Source: Ignavibacteriae bacterium HGW-Ignavibacteriae-3 (GTDB lineage Bacteria > Bacteroidota > Ignavibacteria > Ignavibacteriales > Melioribacteraceae). Taken from it: 35,896 nucleotides of DNA. Below, in pieces: positions 24,504 through 32,988 of the stretch. Every line of letters starts with the position of its first letter. Position 1 is the stretch's first letter. Made by a program: the position numbers and the translations under genes. The notes under the pieces are model-generated. The model did not search any database. It saw only the letters and a list, made by a program, of their open reading frames with translations, and was not told where the DNA came from. Location of the stretch: the NCBI GenBank assembly GCA_002839795.1, contig PGYS01000016.1, positions 1-35,896 of the forward strand, written 5' to 3'.

Positions 24504-26243
24504 ATGCAAGACAAACGCTGGAACTTAAAAGAAGCGCCCGATGAAAAATTAATACTTTCTCTGGCAGACAGTCTAAACGTTTCTAACATTCTCGCCACAC
24601 TTTTATTACAACGCGGCATAACAAATTTTTACGAGGCCAAAAATTTTTTCCGCCCCTCGCTTGATATACTCCACGATCCTTTCCTTATGAATGGAATGCA
24701 GGAAGCCACAGAACGCGTAATTTATGCACTCACTCATAATGAAAAAATTACAGTCTATGGTGATTATGATGTGGACGGAACCTGTTCGGCTGCTCTGATG
24801 TATTTGTTCCTTAAAGAACTTGGAGCTCAGGTTGATACTTATATTCCAAACCGGCTTACAGAGGGATATGGAGTTTCAATCTCAAGCATCGATATACTTA
24901 AAAAGCGAGGAACTAATTTAATTATCACTGTGGATTGCGGAATCACTGCCGTTGAAGAGATTGAACATGCAAATTCTTTAGGAATAGAAACTATAGTCTG
25001 CGATCACCATCAGTCTAAAGAAATAATTCCGAACGCGTATGCAGTGCTCGATCCTATTAAGCCCGGCTGCGATTATCCCTTTAAACATCTTTCCGGTGCT
25101 GGAGTGGGCTTCAAACTGGCCCGTGCCGTTGGCGAAAGAATCGGAAAAAAAGATTTGGCTTTAAAATTTGTCGATCTTGTTGCGCTTGCGGGCGCTGCCG
25201 ATATTGTTCCCCTGGTCGATGAGAATAGAGTGCTGGTAAAAGAAGGACTCGATCTGATTAATACTAATCCGCGGCCGGGTATTGTGGCGCTGTTGAAAAG
25301 CGCAAGAATGGAACCGGGAAATCTTAATGCAGGACAAATAGTTTTTACAATTGCCCCCAGAATTAATGCCGTAGGAAGACTTGGAGATGCAAATCGAGCG
25401 GTTGAACTTTTTACAACTTCCGATCCACAAAGGGCACTCGAACTCGCGCAAATTCTTGAAGATGAAAACACTGAACGAAGAAAAATTGATGAAATGACAT
25501 TTTCACATGCAATGCAGCTTGTTGATTCAGATATAAATATGGACTCCGACCTTGGAATTGTTCTCCATTATGCCGATTGGCATCCGGGCGTTATCGGTAT
25601 AGTGGCATCAAGACTGGTCGAAAAATTTCATCGTCCTGCCGTTATGCTGACCACAATTGACGGAGTGGCCAAAGGTTCCGCGAGGAGCATTCACGGATTC
25701 AATATATACGAAGCGCTTCAGAGCTGCGAAGATTTGCTCCTACAGTTCGGCGGACATGAAGCAGCCGCCGGGCTTGCAATAGAGATTGAAAATCTTCAGA
25801 AATTTAAAGAAAGATTTAACAAGGTACTCCACAAAAACATGACGGATGAAAATAAGGTCCATGAAATACATGTTGATACAAAAATTGCTTTCTCGGAAAT
25901 TACTCCTAAATTTTTACGAGTGCTAGATCAGTTCGCTCCGTTCGGCCCGGGTAATATGCGCCCGATGTTCATGAGCGAAAATGTTAGTCTGGTATATCCT
26001 CCCCGGATTGTGGGTACAAATCATATCGTTACAAGTTTGCGCCAAAATGGAACCGATAAAGTTTTTGATTCTATCGGATTTAATCTGGGTGCGTTCGCTT
26101 CGAAGATTGATAAAGAGAATAATTTGGTTGATATTGTCTATACAATAGAAACTATTCAAAAGGATGGAAAAACCTTTCCTCAGATACGGCTGAAAGATAT
26201 TCATGTAAAAGAAAATAATTTCGTTTCAAACGGAAAGCCTTAA
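24504..26243 (+). CDS. recJ: Single-stranded-DNA-specific exonuclease RecJ
   Basis: RecJ is a 5'-3' exonuclease on single-stranded DNA used in recombination and repair. The 579-residue protein has the DHH-family metal-binding motifs DYDVDGT (87-93), VDCGI (143-147) and DHH (167-169). The DHHA1 part carries SARSIHGFNIYEALQSC and LLQFGGHEAAAGLAIE, and a C-terminal OB-like domain follows. Start: ATG 24504, five bases after GGAAGG (24494-24499), in preference to the upstream in-frame ATG at 24480, which lies at the rnpB end. No terminator is seen between rnpB and recJ, so read-through or an internal promoter must supply transcription. Confidence 0.92.
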   Translation: MQDKRWNLKEAPDEKLILSLADSLNVSNILATLLLQRGITNFYEAKNFFRPSLDILHDPFLMNGMQEATERVIYALTHNEKITVYGDYDVDGTCSAALMYLFLKELGAQVDTYIPNRLTEGYGVSISSIDILKKRGTNLIITVDCGITAVEEIEHANSLGIETIVCDHHQSKEIIPNAYAVLDPIKPGCDYPFKHLSGAGVGFKLARAVGERIGKKDLALKFVDLVALAGAADIVPLVDENRVLVKEGLDLINTNPRPGIVALLKSARMEPGNLNAGQIVFTIAPRINAVGRLGDANRAVELFTTSDPQRALELAQILEDENTERRKIDEMTFSHAMQLVDSDINMDSDLGIVLHYADWHPGVIGIVASRLVEKFHRPAVMLTTIDGVAKGSARSIHGFNIYEALQSCEDLLLQFGGHEAAAGLAIEIENLQKFKERFNKVLHKNMTDENKVHEIHVDTKIAFSEITPKFLRVLDQFAPFGPGNMRPMFMSENVSLVYPPRIVGTNHIVTSLRQNGTDKVFDSIGFNLGAFASKIDKENNLVDIVYTIETIQKDGKTFPQIRLKDIHVKENNFVSNGKP

Positions 26244-26255
26244 AGGAGAATTTTT

Positions 26256-26981
26256 ATGTCGGGCCATTCCAAGTGGGCGACCATCAAAAGAAAAAAAGGA
26301 GCGTTGGACGCCAAGCGCGGGAAAATCTTTACAAGATTAATCAGGGAAATTACAATTTCAGCGCGCCAGGGCGGGGGCGATCCCGACGGTAATCCAAGAT
26401 TAAGACTTGCAATCGACAACGCCAAAGCCGCCAATATGCCGGCTGATAATATTGAAAGGGCAATTAAGAAAGCTACCGGCGAACTTGAGGGATCTCAGAT
26501 TTCCGAATTAATGTATGAAGGATACGGCCCTGGCGGAGTGGCAATGCTGATAGAAGTTGCTACCGATAATAAAAACAGAACAGTAGCCGAGATCAGGCAT
26601 CTGTTTAGCAAAGGATCCGGCAATATGGGAGAAACAGGTTCCGTAGCCTGGATGTTCGAACGCAAGGGAGTCATTACCGTTAAACGTGAAAGTATGAGCG
26701 AAGACCAGATGATGGAAATTATTTTGGAGGCGGGAGGAGAAGATCTGAATACAGAGGAGGATTTTTTTGAAATAACTACCACTCTCGAAAATTTTGAACC
26801 GGTTAGAAAGCAGTTGGTCGAAAAGGAATTAACCGTTGAGAATGCATCATTACAGTGGATTGCCAATAATACTACACCGGTTAAGGGAGATGAGGCTGAG
26901 AAATTTATGAAGCTCATTGAATCGATCGAAGAATGCGATGATGTTCAGAATGTTTTTTCAAACGCCGATATTATTGAGTAA
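26256..26981 (+). CDS. YebC/PmpR-family protein (TACO1-like)
   Basis: The 241-residue protein starts MSGHSKWATIKRKKGALDAK, the universal N-terminus of the family, and continues with GRGKIFTRLIREI-like words and the middle motif GYGPGGVAMLIEVATDNKNR, all typical. Family members act as transcriptional regulators or, in more recent work, relieve ribosome stalling at proline-rich sequences; which holds here is unknown. The gene is 12 bases after recJ behind AAGGAGAA, so it is in one operon with it. It is cytosolic and of normal length. Confidence 0.9.
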   Translation: MSGHSKWATIKRKKGALDAKRGKIFTRLIREITISARQGGGDPDGNPRLRLAIDNAKAANMPADNIERAIKKATGELEGSQISELMYEGYGPGGVAMLIEVATDNKNRTVAEIRHLFSKGSGNMGETGSVAWMFERKGVITVKRESMSEDQMMEIILEAGGEDLNTEEDFFEITTTLENFEPVRKQLVEKELTVENASLQWIANNTTPVKGDEAEKFMKLIESIEECDDVQNVFSNADIIE

Positions 26982-27007
26982 TATTTAGTTCATTGAATCA
27001 TTTTGAA

Positions 27008-27028
27008 CCCCGAGATTTTTAATCGGGG
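27008..27028. terminator. CCCCGA/TCGGGG hairpin after yebC
   Basis: CCCCGA (27008-27013) pairs perfectly with TCGGGG (27023-27028) around GATTTTTAA. It lies 26 bases after the yebC stop. The following bases are GGAGAAAAG, so it lacks the T-run of a classical terminator. The sequence from 27034 to 27080 (GATTTCTCAGTCGTTTCACT and on) has the look of a dispersed repeat. Confidence 0.4.
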
Positions 27029-27104
27029 GGAGAAAAGTAGTAAGATTTCTCAGTCGTTTCACTCCTTCGATATGACAAACATAATTTAATCTATCAAAAT
27101 ACAT

Positions 27105-27644
27105 ATGAGAATACTCGGCATAGACCCAGGTACAATTTTCACCGGATACGGAATAATTGATTTTGAAAACAACGAATTGAAATTTGTCTCCTCGGGTGTT
27201 GTCAAAATTCCCGCCACAAAAGAGATGCCCCCAAGACTCGAAGCAATTTACAATGAACTTGATAAGTTAATAATACAATACAAGCCGGATGAATTCGCGC
27301 TTGAGACAGCTTTTTTCGGCAAAAATGTTCAGTCCGCATTAAAAATCGGTTATGCGCGCGGAGTCTCAATGCTTGCGGCAATGCATCACGGGCTTTCGGT
27401 TAAAGAATACTCCCCCCGGGAAATAAAAAAATCCGTAGTTGGAAACGGCGCATCGACTAAAGATCAGGTTCAGTATATGATCAGGAAGCTTCTTGAAATC
27501 AGAAAAACCAAGATCAAATATGACGAGAGCGACGCTCTTGCGGTTGCAGTGTGCCACGCATTCAAGTCAAACTCGTTCTCCAAAAAAAGCAGAAACTGGA
27601 AAGAATTCATAAGAGAAAATCCCGATAGAATAATTGGTGCATAA
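27105..27644 (+). CDS. ruvC: Holliday junction endonuclease RuvC
   Basis: RuvC cuts Holliday junctions symmetrically, working with RuvAB. The 179-residue protein has the RNase H-like fold with all four catalytic acids in place: Asp7 (MRILGIDPGT), Glu67 (ALETAFF), and Asp140 and Asp143 (DESDALAVAVCH). The central KSVVGNGASTKDQVQYMI is typical. It is at the usual length. ruvA lies 930 bases downstream, after an unrelated envelope gene; ruvB is not in the window. It has no strong ribosome site. Confidence 0.93.
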   Translation: MRILGIDPGTIFTGYGIIDFENNELKFVSSGVVKIPATKEMPPRLEAIYNELDKLIIQYKPDEFALETAFFGKNVQSALKIGYARGVSMLAAMHHGLSVKEYSPREIKKSVVGNGASTKDQVQYMIRKLLEIRKTKIKYDESDALAVAVCHAFKSNSFSKKSRNWKEFIRENPDRIIGA

Positions 27645-27734
27645 ATTTATTGCTTGCAGTTTAATTAATTTAATGCAAAGTTATCGCGCGGAAACCACTT
27701 CATATATAATTCTTAAGTAAAAATGGGGTAGGCA

Positions 27735-28439
27735 ATGAAACGCTCAAAATTATTAATCGGCATCCTAATTATTTTCTTGTCGGCAAGTTCAATTTTCGCG
27801 CAGACAGAGCCGTTAAAATGTAATTCACAGGTTCAATTTCATCTTGTAAACGGCTACTCTCTTTCTTATCTGACAATGTTTAGCTCTTCGTCCGGCATTA
27901 GGCTTAAAGTCGATCTTGGTTTATTCGGGTCATCCAGTGATTCGGAACATACACAACGCTATTACAATGACCCTTCTGTTAATTCATCAACCGATGTTCA
28001 AAAGTATAAGGAAGATCAATCATCCAACTCACAGTTTATCAATGTGACCGTTAATTACCATTGGCTTGCTGAGTTGACAAAAGATTTGAAGTTATACCTT
28101 GGCGCCGGACCATTGATAAGATTAACACGGTACAGCAGTGAAAATACGCAGGACAGGAGCGCCACTTCTTACTACTCGGCCAGTAAATCAAACAATAAAA
28201 ATACAAATTCCTCGTTCGGATTAGGCGTGCAGGGAGTTGTGGGTATTGAATGTTCGGTAACGCAAAAATTATCACTGCTTGCGGAATTTAATCTGGATTG
28301 CACTTACAGCTGGGATCATAGAAGTTATAGTTCTCAAAGTCAGCCTGTAGTATTAAGCCGGACTGAATCCACATATGACGGTAATTCCTGGAACTACGCT
28401 TTAAATAATTTGAAAATAGGAATTGCATATAATTTCTAA
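27735..28439 (+). CDS. Outer-membrane beta-barrel-type protein, unknown function
   Basis: The 234-residue precursor has a signal peptide (MKRSKLLIGILIIFLSASSI, cleavage probably after IFAQ). It is followed by alternating polar/hydrophobic strands rich in Tyr, Ser and Asn, and ends with LKIGIAYNF, a terminal Phe that marks outer-membrane barrels. The segments VNYHWLAELTKDLKLYLGAG and KLSLLAEFNLDCTYSWD look like the strand pairs of small eight-stranded barrels. There are two Ser/Asn-rich hydrophilic stretches that would form external loops. The family is not recognised. Its position between ruvC and ruvA has no obvious functional reason. Confidence 0.7.
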   Translation: MKRSKLLIGILIIFLSASSIFAQTEPLKCNSQVQFHLVNGYSLSYLTMFSSSSGIRLKVDLGLFGSSSDSEHTQRYYNDPSVNSSTDVQKYKEDQSSNSQFINVTVNYHWLAELTKDLKLYLGAGPLIRLTRYSSENTQDRSATSYYSASKSNNKNTNSSFGLGVQGVVGIECSVTQKLSLLAEFNLDCTYSWDHRSYSSQSQPVVLSRTESTYDGNSWNYALNNLKIGIAYNF

Positions 28440-28452
28440 TCTTGCCTTTCAC

Positions 28453-28504
28453 ATCCGCAAGCTTTAGCTTTCAGCTATTATTTATAGAGCTAAGGTTTGC
28501 GGAT
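28453..28504 (+). terminator. Long hairpin downstream of the barrel gene
   Basis: ATCCGCAAGCTTTAGCT (28453-28469) and AGCTAAGGTTTGCGGAT (28488-28504) pair over 17 positions with two mismatches around an 18-base loop. It begins 14 bases after the stop codon. It is followed by TCATTTCC, moderately T-rich. It is a good candidate for termination of the barrel mRNA. Confidence 0.55.
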
Positions 28505-28517
28505 TCATTTCCTTATC

Positions 28518-28561
28518 TAAACACTAAATACTAAATACTATTTACTCAATACTAACTGCTA
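28518..28561. repeat. Degenerate ACTAAAT/ACTATTT tandem tract upstream of ruvA
   Basis: The words ACTAAATACTAAATACTATTT and the continuation with CAATACTAACTGCTAAC make six imperfect units of 7-8 bases on one strand. The tract ends 9 bases before the ruvA ATG. It may be slippage-derived. Any effect on ruvA expression is unproven. Confidence 0.5.
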
Positions 28562-28569
28562 ACAGACAA

Positions 28570-29157
28570 ATGATCGGTTACCTGCACGGAAAAATAATCT
28601 CGAAGAAACCAACTAAACTGTTGATAGATGTAAACGGGGTTGGTTATATAGTGAATATCTCAATCAGCACGTTTGAAAAGATTTCCGATAAAGAGGAAGT
28701 TTCCTTATTCACATATCTGAGTGTCCGCGAAGCGGCAATGGATCTGTTCGGATTCTATTCGATAGGCGAAAAGGAGATGTTTGAATTGCTGATAAGCGTT
28801 AGCGGAATAGGGCCTAAATCCGCGCAGAGTATTTTATCAGGGATACAGATCGAGGATCTTAAAGACGCTCTTAAAGGGGGAAATGTATCCAGATTAATTT
28901 CCATACCCGGGATAGGAAGAAAAACAGCCGAAAGAATGTTAATTGAATTGCGGGATAAGGTTGAATCTCTCGCCGAAAGTATTGACGGCATTTCGTTCGG
29001 ATCTTCTTCGGTGCGTGGCGATGCTATTACGGCATTGATAAATCTGGGATATAATCAGAAAGTCGCCGAAAGAGTGATCCGTTCGATAACGGATAAATCG
29101 CCGAGTATTGCAATTGAGGAGCTTATAAAAGAAGCGCTAGTAAATCTCAATAACTGA
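28570..29157 (+). CDS. ruvA: Holliday junction DNA helicase subunit RuvA
   Basis: RuvA binds the Holliday junction as a tetramer and guides the RuvB motor. The 195-residue protein has the three domains in order: an OB fold (about 1-62, starting MIGYLHGKIISKKPTKLLID), a double helix-hairpin-helix region with SGIGPKSAQSILS and PGIGRKTAERMLIEL, and a C-terminal RuvB-binding three-helix domain from about 145. Length is normal. There is no clear Shine-Dalgarno; the ATG follows the ACTAAAT tract directly. ruvB must lie elsewhere. Confidence 0.93.
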   Translation: MIGYLHGKIISKKPTKLLIDVNGVGYIVNISISTFEKISDKEEVSLFTYLSVREAAMDLFGFYSIGEKEMFELLISVSGIGPKSAQSILSGIQIEDLKDALKGGNVSRLISIPGIGRKTAERMLIELRDKVESLAESIDGISFGSSSVRGDAITALINLGYNQKVAERVIRSITDKSPSIAIEELIKEALVNLNN

Positions 29158-29200
29158 ATCCCTCTCCCGGATAGAAGAGGGATCCGCAATTTCTGCAACA

Positions 29201-31270
29201 CTAATCGTTAATCCTGAATTTTTTGTCGCCGGTTAACTCTTTGCCGAAATATTTTTTGTAGAGTTCAAGATATTTTTTCTGCAGTTCAGGTGATACTTTT
29301 TTGCCGTCAATCACCATTTCATCTTTTGATAGAGTGAAATCCTCTAATTCGTCACGATCGTTCAGCAGCTTATCTTTAACCATTTCACTCTTTGCTGCAT
29401 GAATGAAGTCTTTTAATTTTTTCATCTCTACTTTCAGATTGGCCATGTTTCCTTTTAAATCTTCCATGCTCTTCTTAAAAGCATCACTGCCGGGCCCGTT
29501 CTTTTTCATCTCCTCTTTAAACCGCTCCATTTCCTCTTTAAATTCTTTATTCTCAAAGCTCCATTTTTCCATTTCTTTTTTGAACTTTTTACTCCACTCT
29601 TTCATTGACTCCCGGAACTCTTCCTTATTAAAAGACGAATCGGTGCAATCATTATTAAATTTTCTAAAGTCCATTTTTGGAATATGAACAGGCGGAATCT
29701 TTAAATGGCGGCCGGACAGGCCCATTTGAACTTTCCTCTCAACATCCCTCATGATTTTATTAATTTGGGCTGTATCCACGTCCGGAATTTCAATGTGGAC
29801 GTCAGGGATTTCAACATCGAAATCTAAATCATGGCCAAAGTCAAATTCATGTGTACCTCTGAATTTTTTCATTTTCTCCCTTAAATGTTTCATCTTTTCA
29901 CTGTGTTTTTTCATGCTCTCACGGTACTCTTTCATTGATGAATCGTATTCATTGAGACGTTCGTCGGCCATTTTTTCATATTTCGATAAATCTTCCGCGT
30001 CAACTTTATCTCCGTCGATATATAATTCGGCTAACTTGCCATCGTTAAAAGTGGCCTTATATTTTTTATTGTATTCAGGGAATTTAAGAATACGCCTTCC
30101 CTTTTTAATGAAAGTTGTATCGGATATTATCCCGCCGTCATTACCTATTTCATGAATTTCTGTGTCAGAGTTTATGAGAGAGACCGGATTTACAAATGAG
30201 GAATGTTTAATGGCCGGGGAATATTCCTTCGCCGACGAGTTAGAATATAAAGATGCGGCAAAGATCATAACAAGAAGAATTCCGAATGCCGCGAATTTTA
30301 ATCCATACGATATATTTTTGTTGTTAGAGTTCATTCTATTTATCCTCCTGAATAATTCATTTTTTCTTCCTATGGCTGCAAGAGCGAGTCCGTTCTCTTC
30401 AAGAGCAATCTGCTGAAGATTATATAGTGCTTTAAAATAAATCAGAGAACCGCCGCATAAATTTAAAGTCATATCATCGCAGCAATTCTCTCTTTCACTC
30501 CTGATAGTTGACGATATCCACCAGACCACCGGATGGTAGAAAAAGATAGTCTCAATAAATGCCTGGTACAGATTTATGAGAAAATCGTAACGCTTTATGT
30601 GGGCCAGTTCGTGAATAATAATTGCTTCTACCTGTTCCGGAGGAAGCCCGCTCAGCATTCCTGCCGGCAGCAGAATTACAGGCTTTAAGAAACCAATCGT
30701 AACGGGAGTTTTCACTTTAAACGACTCATATAATCTTACAAGCCGGTTAAAATTCATTTTTCGCGACAACGCGTCAATTCTCTTAATCCAGTATTCATCG
30801 GCAAATTCTCTTGCGCTTTTTCTTAGTCTCCGGACATATAAAACTCCGCCAAGAAACCGTAGTGAAAAAATGAAGAAGCCCGCAAACCACATCATTACAA
30901 TGAGAGATATATTGTGATCAAAGTATGATTTCAATGCTGACGCAATATCAAAACCCGGTTCAGGATTTATCCCGGATGGATGCATGGCAGTGTCAGATGC
31001 GGAATATGTGTTTGTGACAGGAGAACCCGTCTCTGTAAGTTCAGGGCCAGAAGTGTAAACGTAAATAAAAGTGAAAAGCGAAACGCCGAACATCAGCAGT
31101 AAAGCCGATGAAGAAAGTTTGTAGCGTAATTGTGAATTATTTCCACGGATCATTAACAATATAGAACCAAGTAAAATTGCGATTACTGTTCCCTGCCAGA
31201 TTGAGTGGAAAATTGTCCACCCTATAGCGCTTATCAATTCTTTAGGGATTAATTCGTTAATGAAGTTCAT
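29201..31270 (-). CDS. M56-family (BlaR1-type) membrane metallopeptidase with a long charged C-terminal tail
   Basis: The 689-residue protein has four N-terminal membrane segments (about 13-40, 55-73, 120-145 and 323-342) and a cytoplasmic-side M56 zinc-protease domain with HELAH at 220-224 and a conserved HPVVWW, then SERENCCDD around 259-266. In BlaR1 the C-terminal periplasmic part is a penicillin-binding sensor. Here residues 350-689 have no SxxK or KTG motif. Instead they form a Lys/Glu-rich helical stretch (with the words KEFKEEMERFKEEMKK and RESMKKHSEKMKHLREKMKK) and an Asp/Val/Ile-rich piece. The gene's ATG overlaps the blaI-like stop as ATGA. It probably cleaves the BlaI-like repressor. 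The signal is unknown. Confidence 0.8.
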   Translation of the reverse strand: MNFINELIPKELISAIGWTIFHSIWQGTVIAILLGSILLMIRGNNSQLRYKLSSSALLLMFGVSLFTFIYVYTSGPELTETGSPVTNTYSASDTAMHPSGINPEPGFDIASALKSYFDHNISLIVMMWFAGFFIFSLRFLGGVLYVRRLRKSAREFADEYWIKRIDALSRKMNFNRLVRLYESFKVKTPVTIGFLKPVILLPAGMLSGLPPEQVEAIIIHELAHIKRYDFLINLYQAFIETIFFYHPVVWWISSTIRSERENCCDDMTLNLCGGSLIYFKALYNLQQIALEENGLALAAIGRKNELFRRINRMNSNNKNISYGLKFAAFGILLVMIFAASLYSNSSAKEYSPAIKHSSFVNPVSLINSDTEIHEIGNDGGIISDTTFIKKGRRILKFPEYNKKYKATFNDGKLAELYIDGDKVDAEDLSKYEKMADERLNEYDSSMKEYRESMKKHSEKMKHLREKMKKFRGTHEFDFGHDLDFDVEIPDVHIEIPDVDTAQINKIMRDVERKVQMGLSGRHLKIPPVHIPKMDFRKFNNDCTDSSFNKEEFRESMKEWSKKFKKEMEKWSFENKEFKEEMERFKEEMKKNGPGSDAFKKSMEDLKGNMANLKVEMKKLKDFIHAAKSEMVKDKLLNDRDELEDFTLSKDEMVIDGKKVSPELQKKYLELYKKYFGKELTGDKKFRIND

Positions 31271-31650
31271 TTTCTTTCCTTCTCAATTTGATTCAACAAT
31301 TCTTTTATTTTTGTGAGCTCTTCCTTAGAAGGATTTGAATTTCCGAGAGCATGCAGTACAAGATTTGCGGCGGAACCGCTGAACGCGGTCTCAAGAAGTT
31401 TATCAAGCAGTAATTTCTGAATATCGTCCTTATTAATTGCGGCTTTATACACATGGCTTCTTTCATTTTCATTGCGCTCAACAAGATTTTTTTCAAACAT
31501 TATCTGGAGCATTTTTAAAGTTGTTGTATAGCCTGTTTCTTTTTTTTCATTTAACTTTTCATTGACCGCTTTAACGGTAGACGCACCGCCTTCCCATAAT
31601 ATCTGAAGAATTTCAAGTTCGGAGTCCGTCGGTTTCTGTTTCTTCGCCAT
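31267..31650 (-). CDS. BlaI/MecI/CopY-family transcriptional repressor
   Basis: The 127-residue protein starts MAKKQKPTDSELEILQILWE, has the winged helix of the BlaI family (TVKAVNEKLNEKKETGYTTTL) and a C-terminal dimerisation helix bundle. It is the partner of the M56 peptidase it overlaps by four bases (ATGA). Start: ATG 31650 behind a GAGGGTG ribosome site. The frame is open to 31689, but the extra 13 residues lie outside the family and lack a good ribosome site. A perfect palindrome upstream is a candidate for the operator. The controlled genes may be only this pair. Confidence 0.88.
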   Translation of the reverse strand: MAKKQKPTDSELEILQILWEGGASTVKAVNEKLNEKKETGYTTTLKMLQIMFEKNLVERNENERSHVYKAAINKDDIQKLLLDKLLETAFSGSAANLVLHALGNSNPSKEELTKIKELLNQIEKERK

Positions 31651-31693
31651 TCCACACCCTCTTGTTTTTCTGATACTTCTGACGCGCATCCTT

Positions 31694-31709
31694 TACGAAA
31701 AGTTTCGTA
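31694..31709. promoter_or_regulatory. Candidate BlaI-type operator
   Basis: TACGAAA and TTTCGTA are exact inverted repeats around AG. The TAC/GTA half-site ends are like those of BlaI/MecI operators. It lies 44 bases upstream of the repressor ATG, in the expected place, and 110 bases upstream of the divergent threonine synthase. No second copy is seen in the intergenic region. Confidence 0.5.
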
Positions 31710-31818
31710 GTTCCCCAAAAATATATTTAGCTTTAGTAATATAAAGGGGGTTTTTCTTTACAAAATGGAGATATGGATTTATTTTGACCGGGGTTCTTTA
31801 ATTAATAGGGAAAAATGA

Positions 31819-32985
31819 ATGAGCTATTTTACACATCTTGAATGCGGTTATTGCGGAAAAATTTGCGATAAAAACAAGATCTGGAATTTATGTCCCGGCT
31901 GCGGGAAACCGTTATTGGCGAGATATGACTTAGAATCTGCACGGAAAGAATTCACAAAAGATAAATTGAAAAACAGGCAATCGACTCTATGGCGTTATAA
32001 AGAAATGCTTCCGGTATTGGATTCAAAGTTCTGTTTATCATTGGGAGAAGGATTCACCCCGTTATTAAAAGCCGCTCGTCTGGGAAAAGAAATTGGGATG
32101 CGAAATATTTTTATTAAAGACGAGGGACTTAATCCCACAACATCATTCAAAGCGCGCGGATTATGTCTTGCCATCTCCAAGGCAAATGAATTCGGCATAA
32201 AGGAAGTCTCAATCCCCTCGGCGGGAAATGCCGCCGGCGCTATGAGCGCTTACGCCGCTCTTGCGGGAATGAAATCATTTGTCTTTATGCCTAAGGATGT
32301 ACCAAAGCCGTTTATTAACGAATGCAAAGCTCTGGGCGCGGAAGTAACTTTGGTTGACGGTCTGATTAATGATTGCGGAAAACTGGCCGCGGAAGGTGTT
32401 AAAAAATTCGGCAGATTCGATGTCTCCACTTTGAAAGAACCTTACAGAATAGAAGGAAAAAAAACAATGGGGTATGAAATTGCGGAGCAGACAAACTGGA
32501 ATTTGCCGGACGTGATAATTTATCCAACCGGCGGCGGAACGGGATTGATCGGAATGTGGAAAGCGTTTGATGAGATGGAAAAACTAGGATGGATTGGCTC
32601 GAAACGTCCAAGGATGGTTGCGGTTCAGTCAAAGGGATGCGCGCCAATGGTAAAAGCATTTGAAGACGGAAAAGAATTTGCGGAAATGTGGGAAGGCGCT
32701 AAAACTATTGCAGACGGCCTGCGCGTTCCCGCCGCTGTGGGAGATTTTCTGATTCTCCGCGCATTGAGAGAAAGCAATGGAACCGCTGTTGCGGTAAGTG
32801 ACGAAGATATTATCGATTCTGCCAACGTAATATGCAGGAAAGAGGGAATCTTCGCTGCTCCTGAGGGAGGCGCTACTTTAGCTGCATTGAAAAAATTATT
32901 GAAAGCCGGATGGGTAAAAAATGATGAGTCGGTAGTTCTCTTCAATACCGGCAGCGGACATAAATATTATCAATTGTGGAAATGA
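31819..32985 (+). CDS. thrC: Threonine synthase, PLP-dependent
   Basis: This enzyme converts O-phosphohomoserine to threonine. The 388-residue protein is the fold-type II PLP form: a Zn-ribbon-like N-terminus with CxxC pairs (Cys9/Cys12 and Cys25/Cys28), the PLP Lys111 in NPTTSFKARG, the SAGNAAGAM phosphate-binding stretch and the glycine-rich YPTGGGTG. The zinc-ribbon-bearing variety is widespread in bacteria and archaea. A related PLP enzyme such as cysteate synthase cannot be ruled out by eye. The ribosome site AGGG lies 9 bases upstream of the ATG. No other threonine gene is adjacent. Confidence 0.85.
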   Translation: MSYFTHLECGYCGKICDKNKIWNLCPGCGKPLLARYDLESARKEFTKDKLKNRQSTLWRYKEMLPVLDSKFCLSLGEGFTPLLKAARLGKEIGMRNIFIKDEGLNPTTSFKARGLCLAISKANEFGIKEVSIPSAGNAAGAMSAYAALAGMKSFVFMPKDVPKPFINECKALGAEVTLVDGLINDCGKLAAEGVKKFGRFDVSTLKEPYRIEGKKTMGYEIAEQTNWNLPDVIIYPTGGGTGLIGMWKAFDEMEKLGWIGSKRPRMVAVQSKGCAPMVKAFEDGKEFAEMWEGAKTIADGLRVPAAVGDFLILRALRESNGTAVAVSDEDIIDSANVICRKEGIFAAPEGGATLAALKKLLKAGWVKNDESVVLFNTGSGHKYYQLWK

Positions 32986-32988
32986 AAT

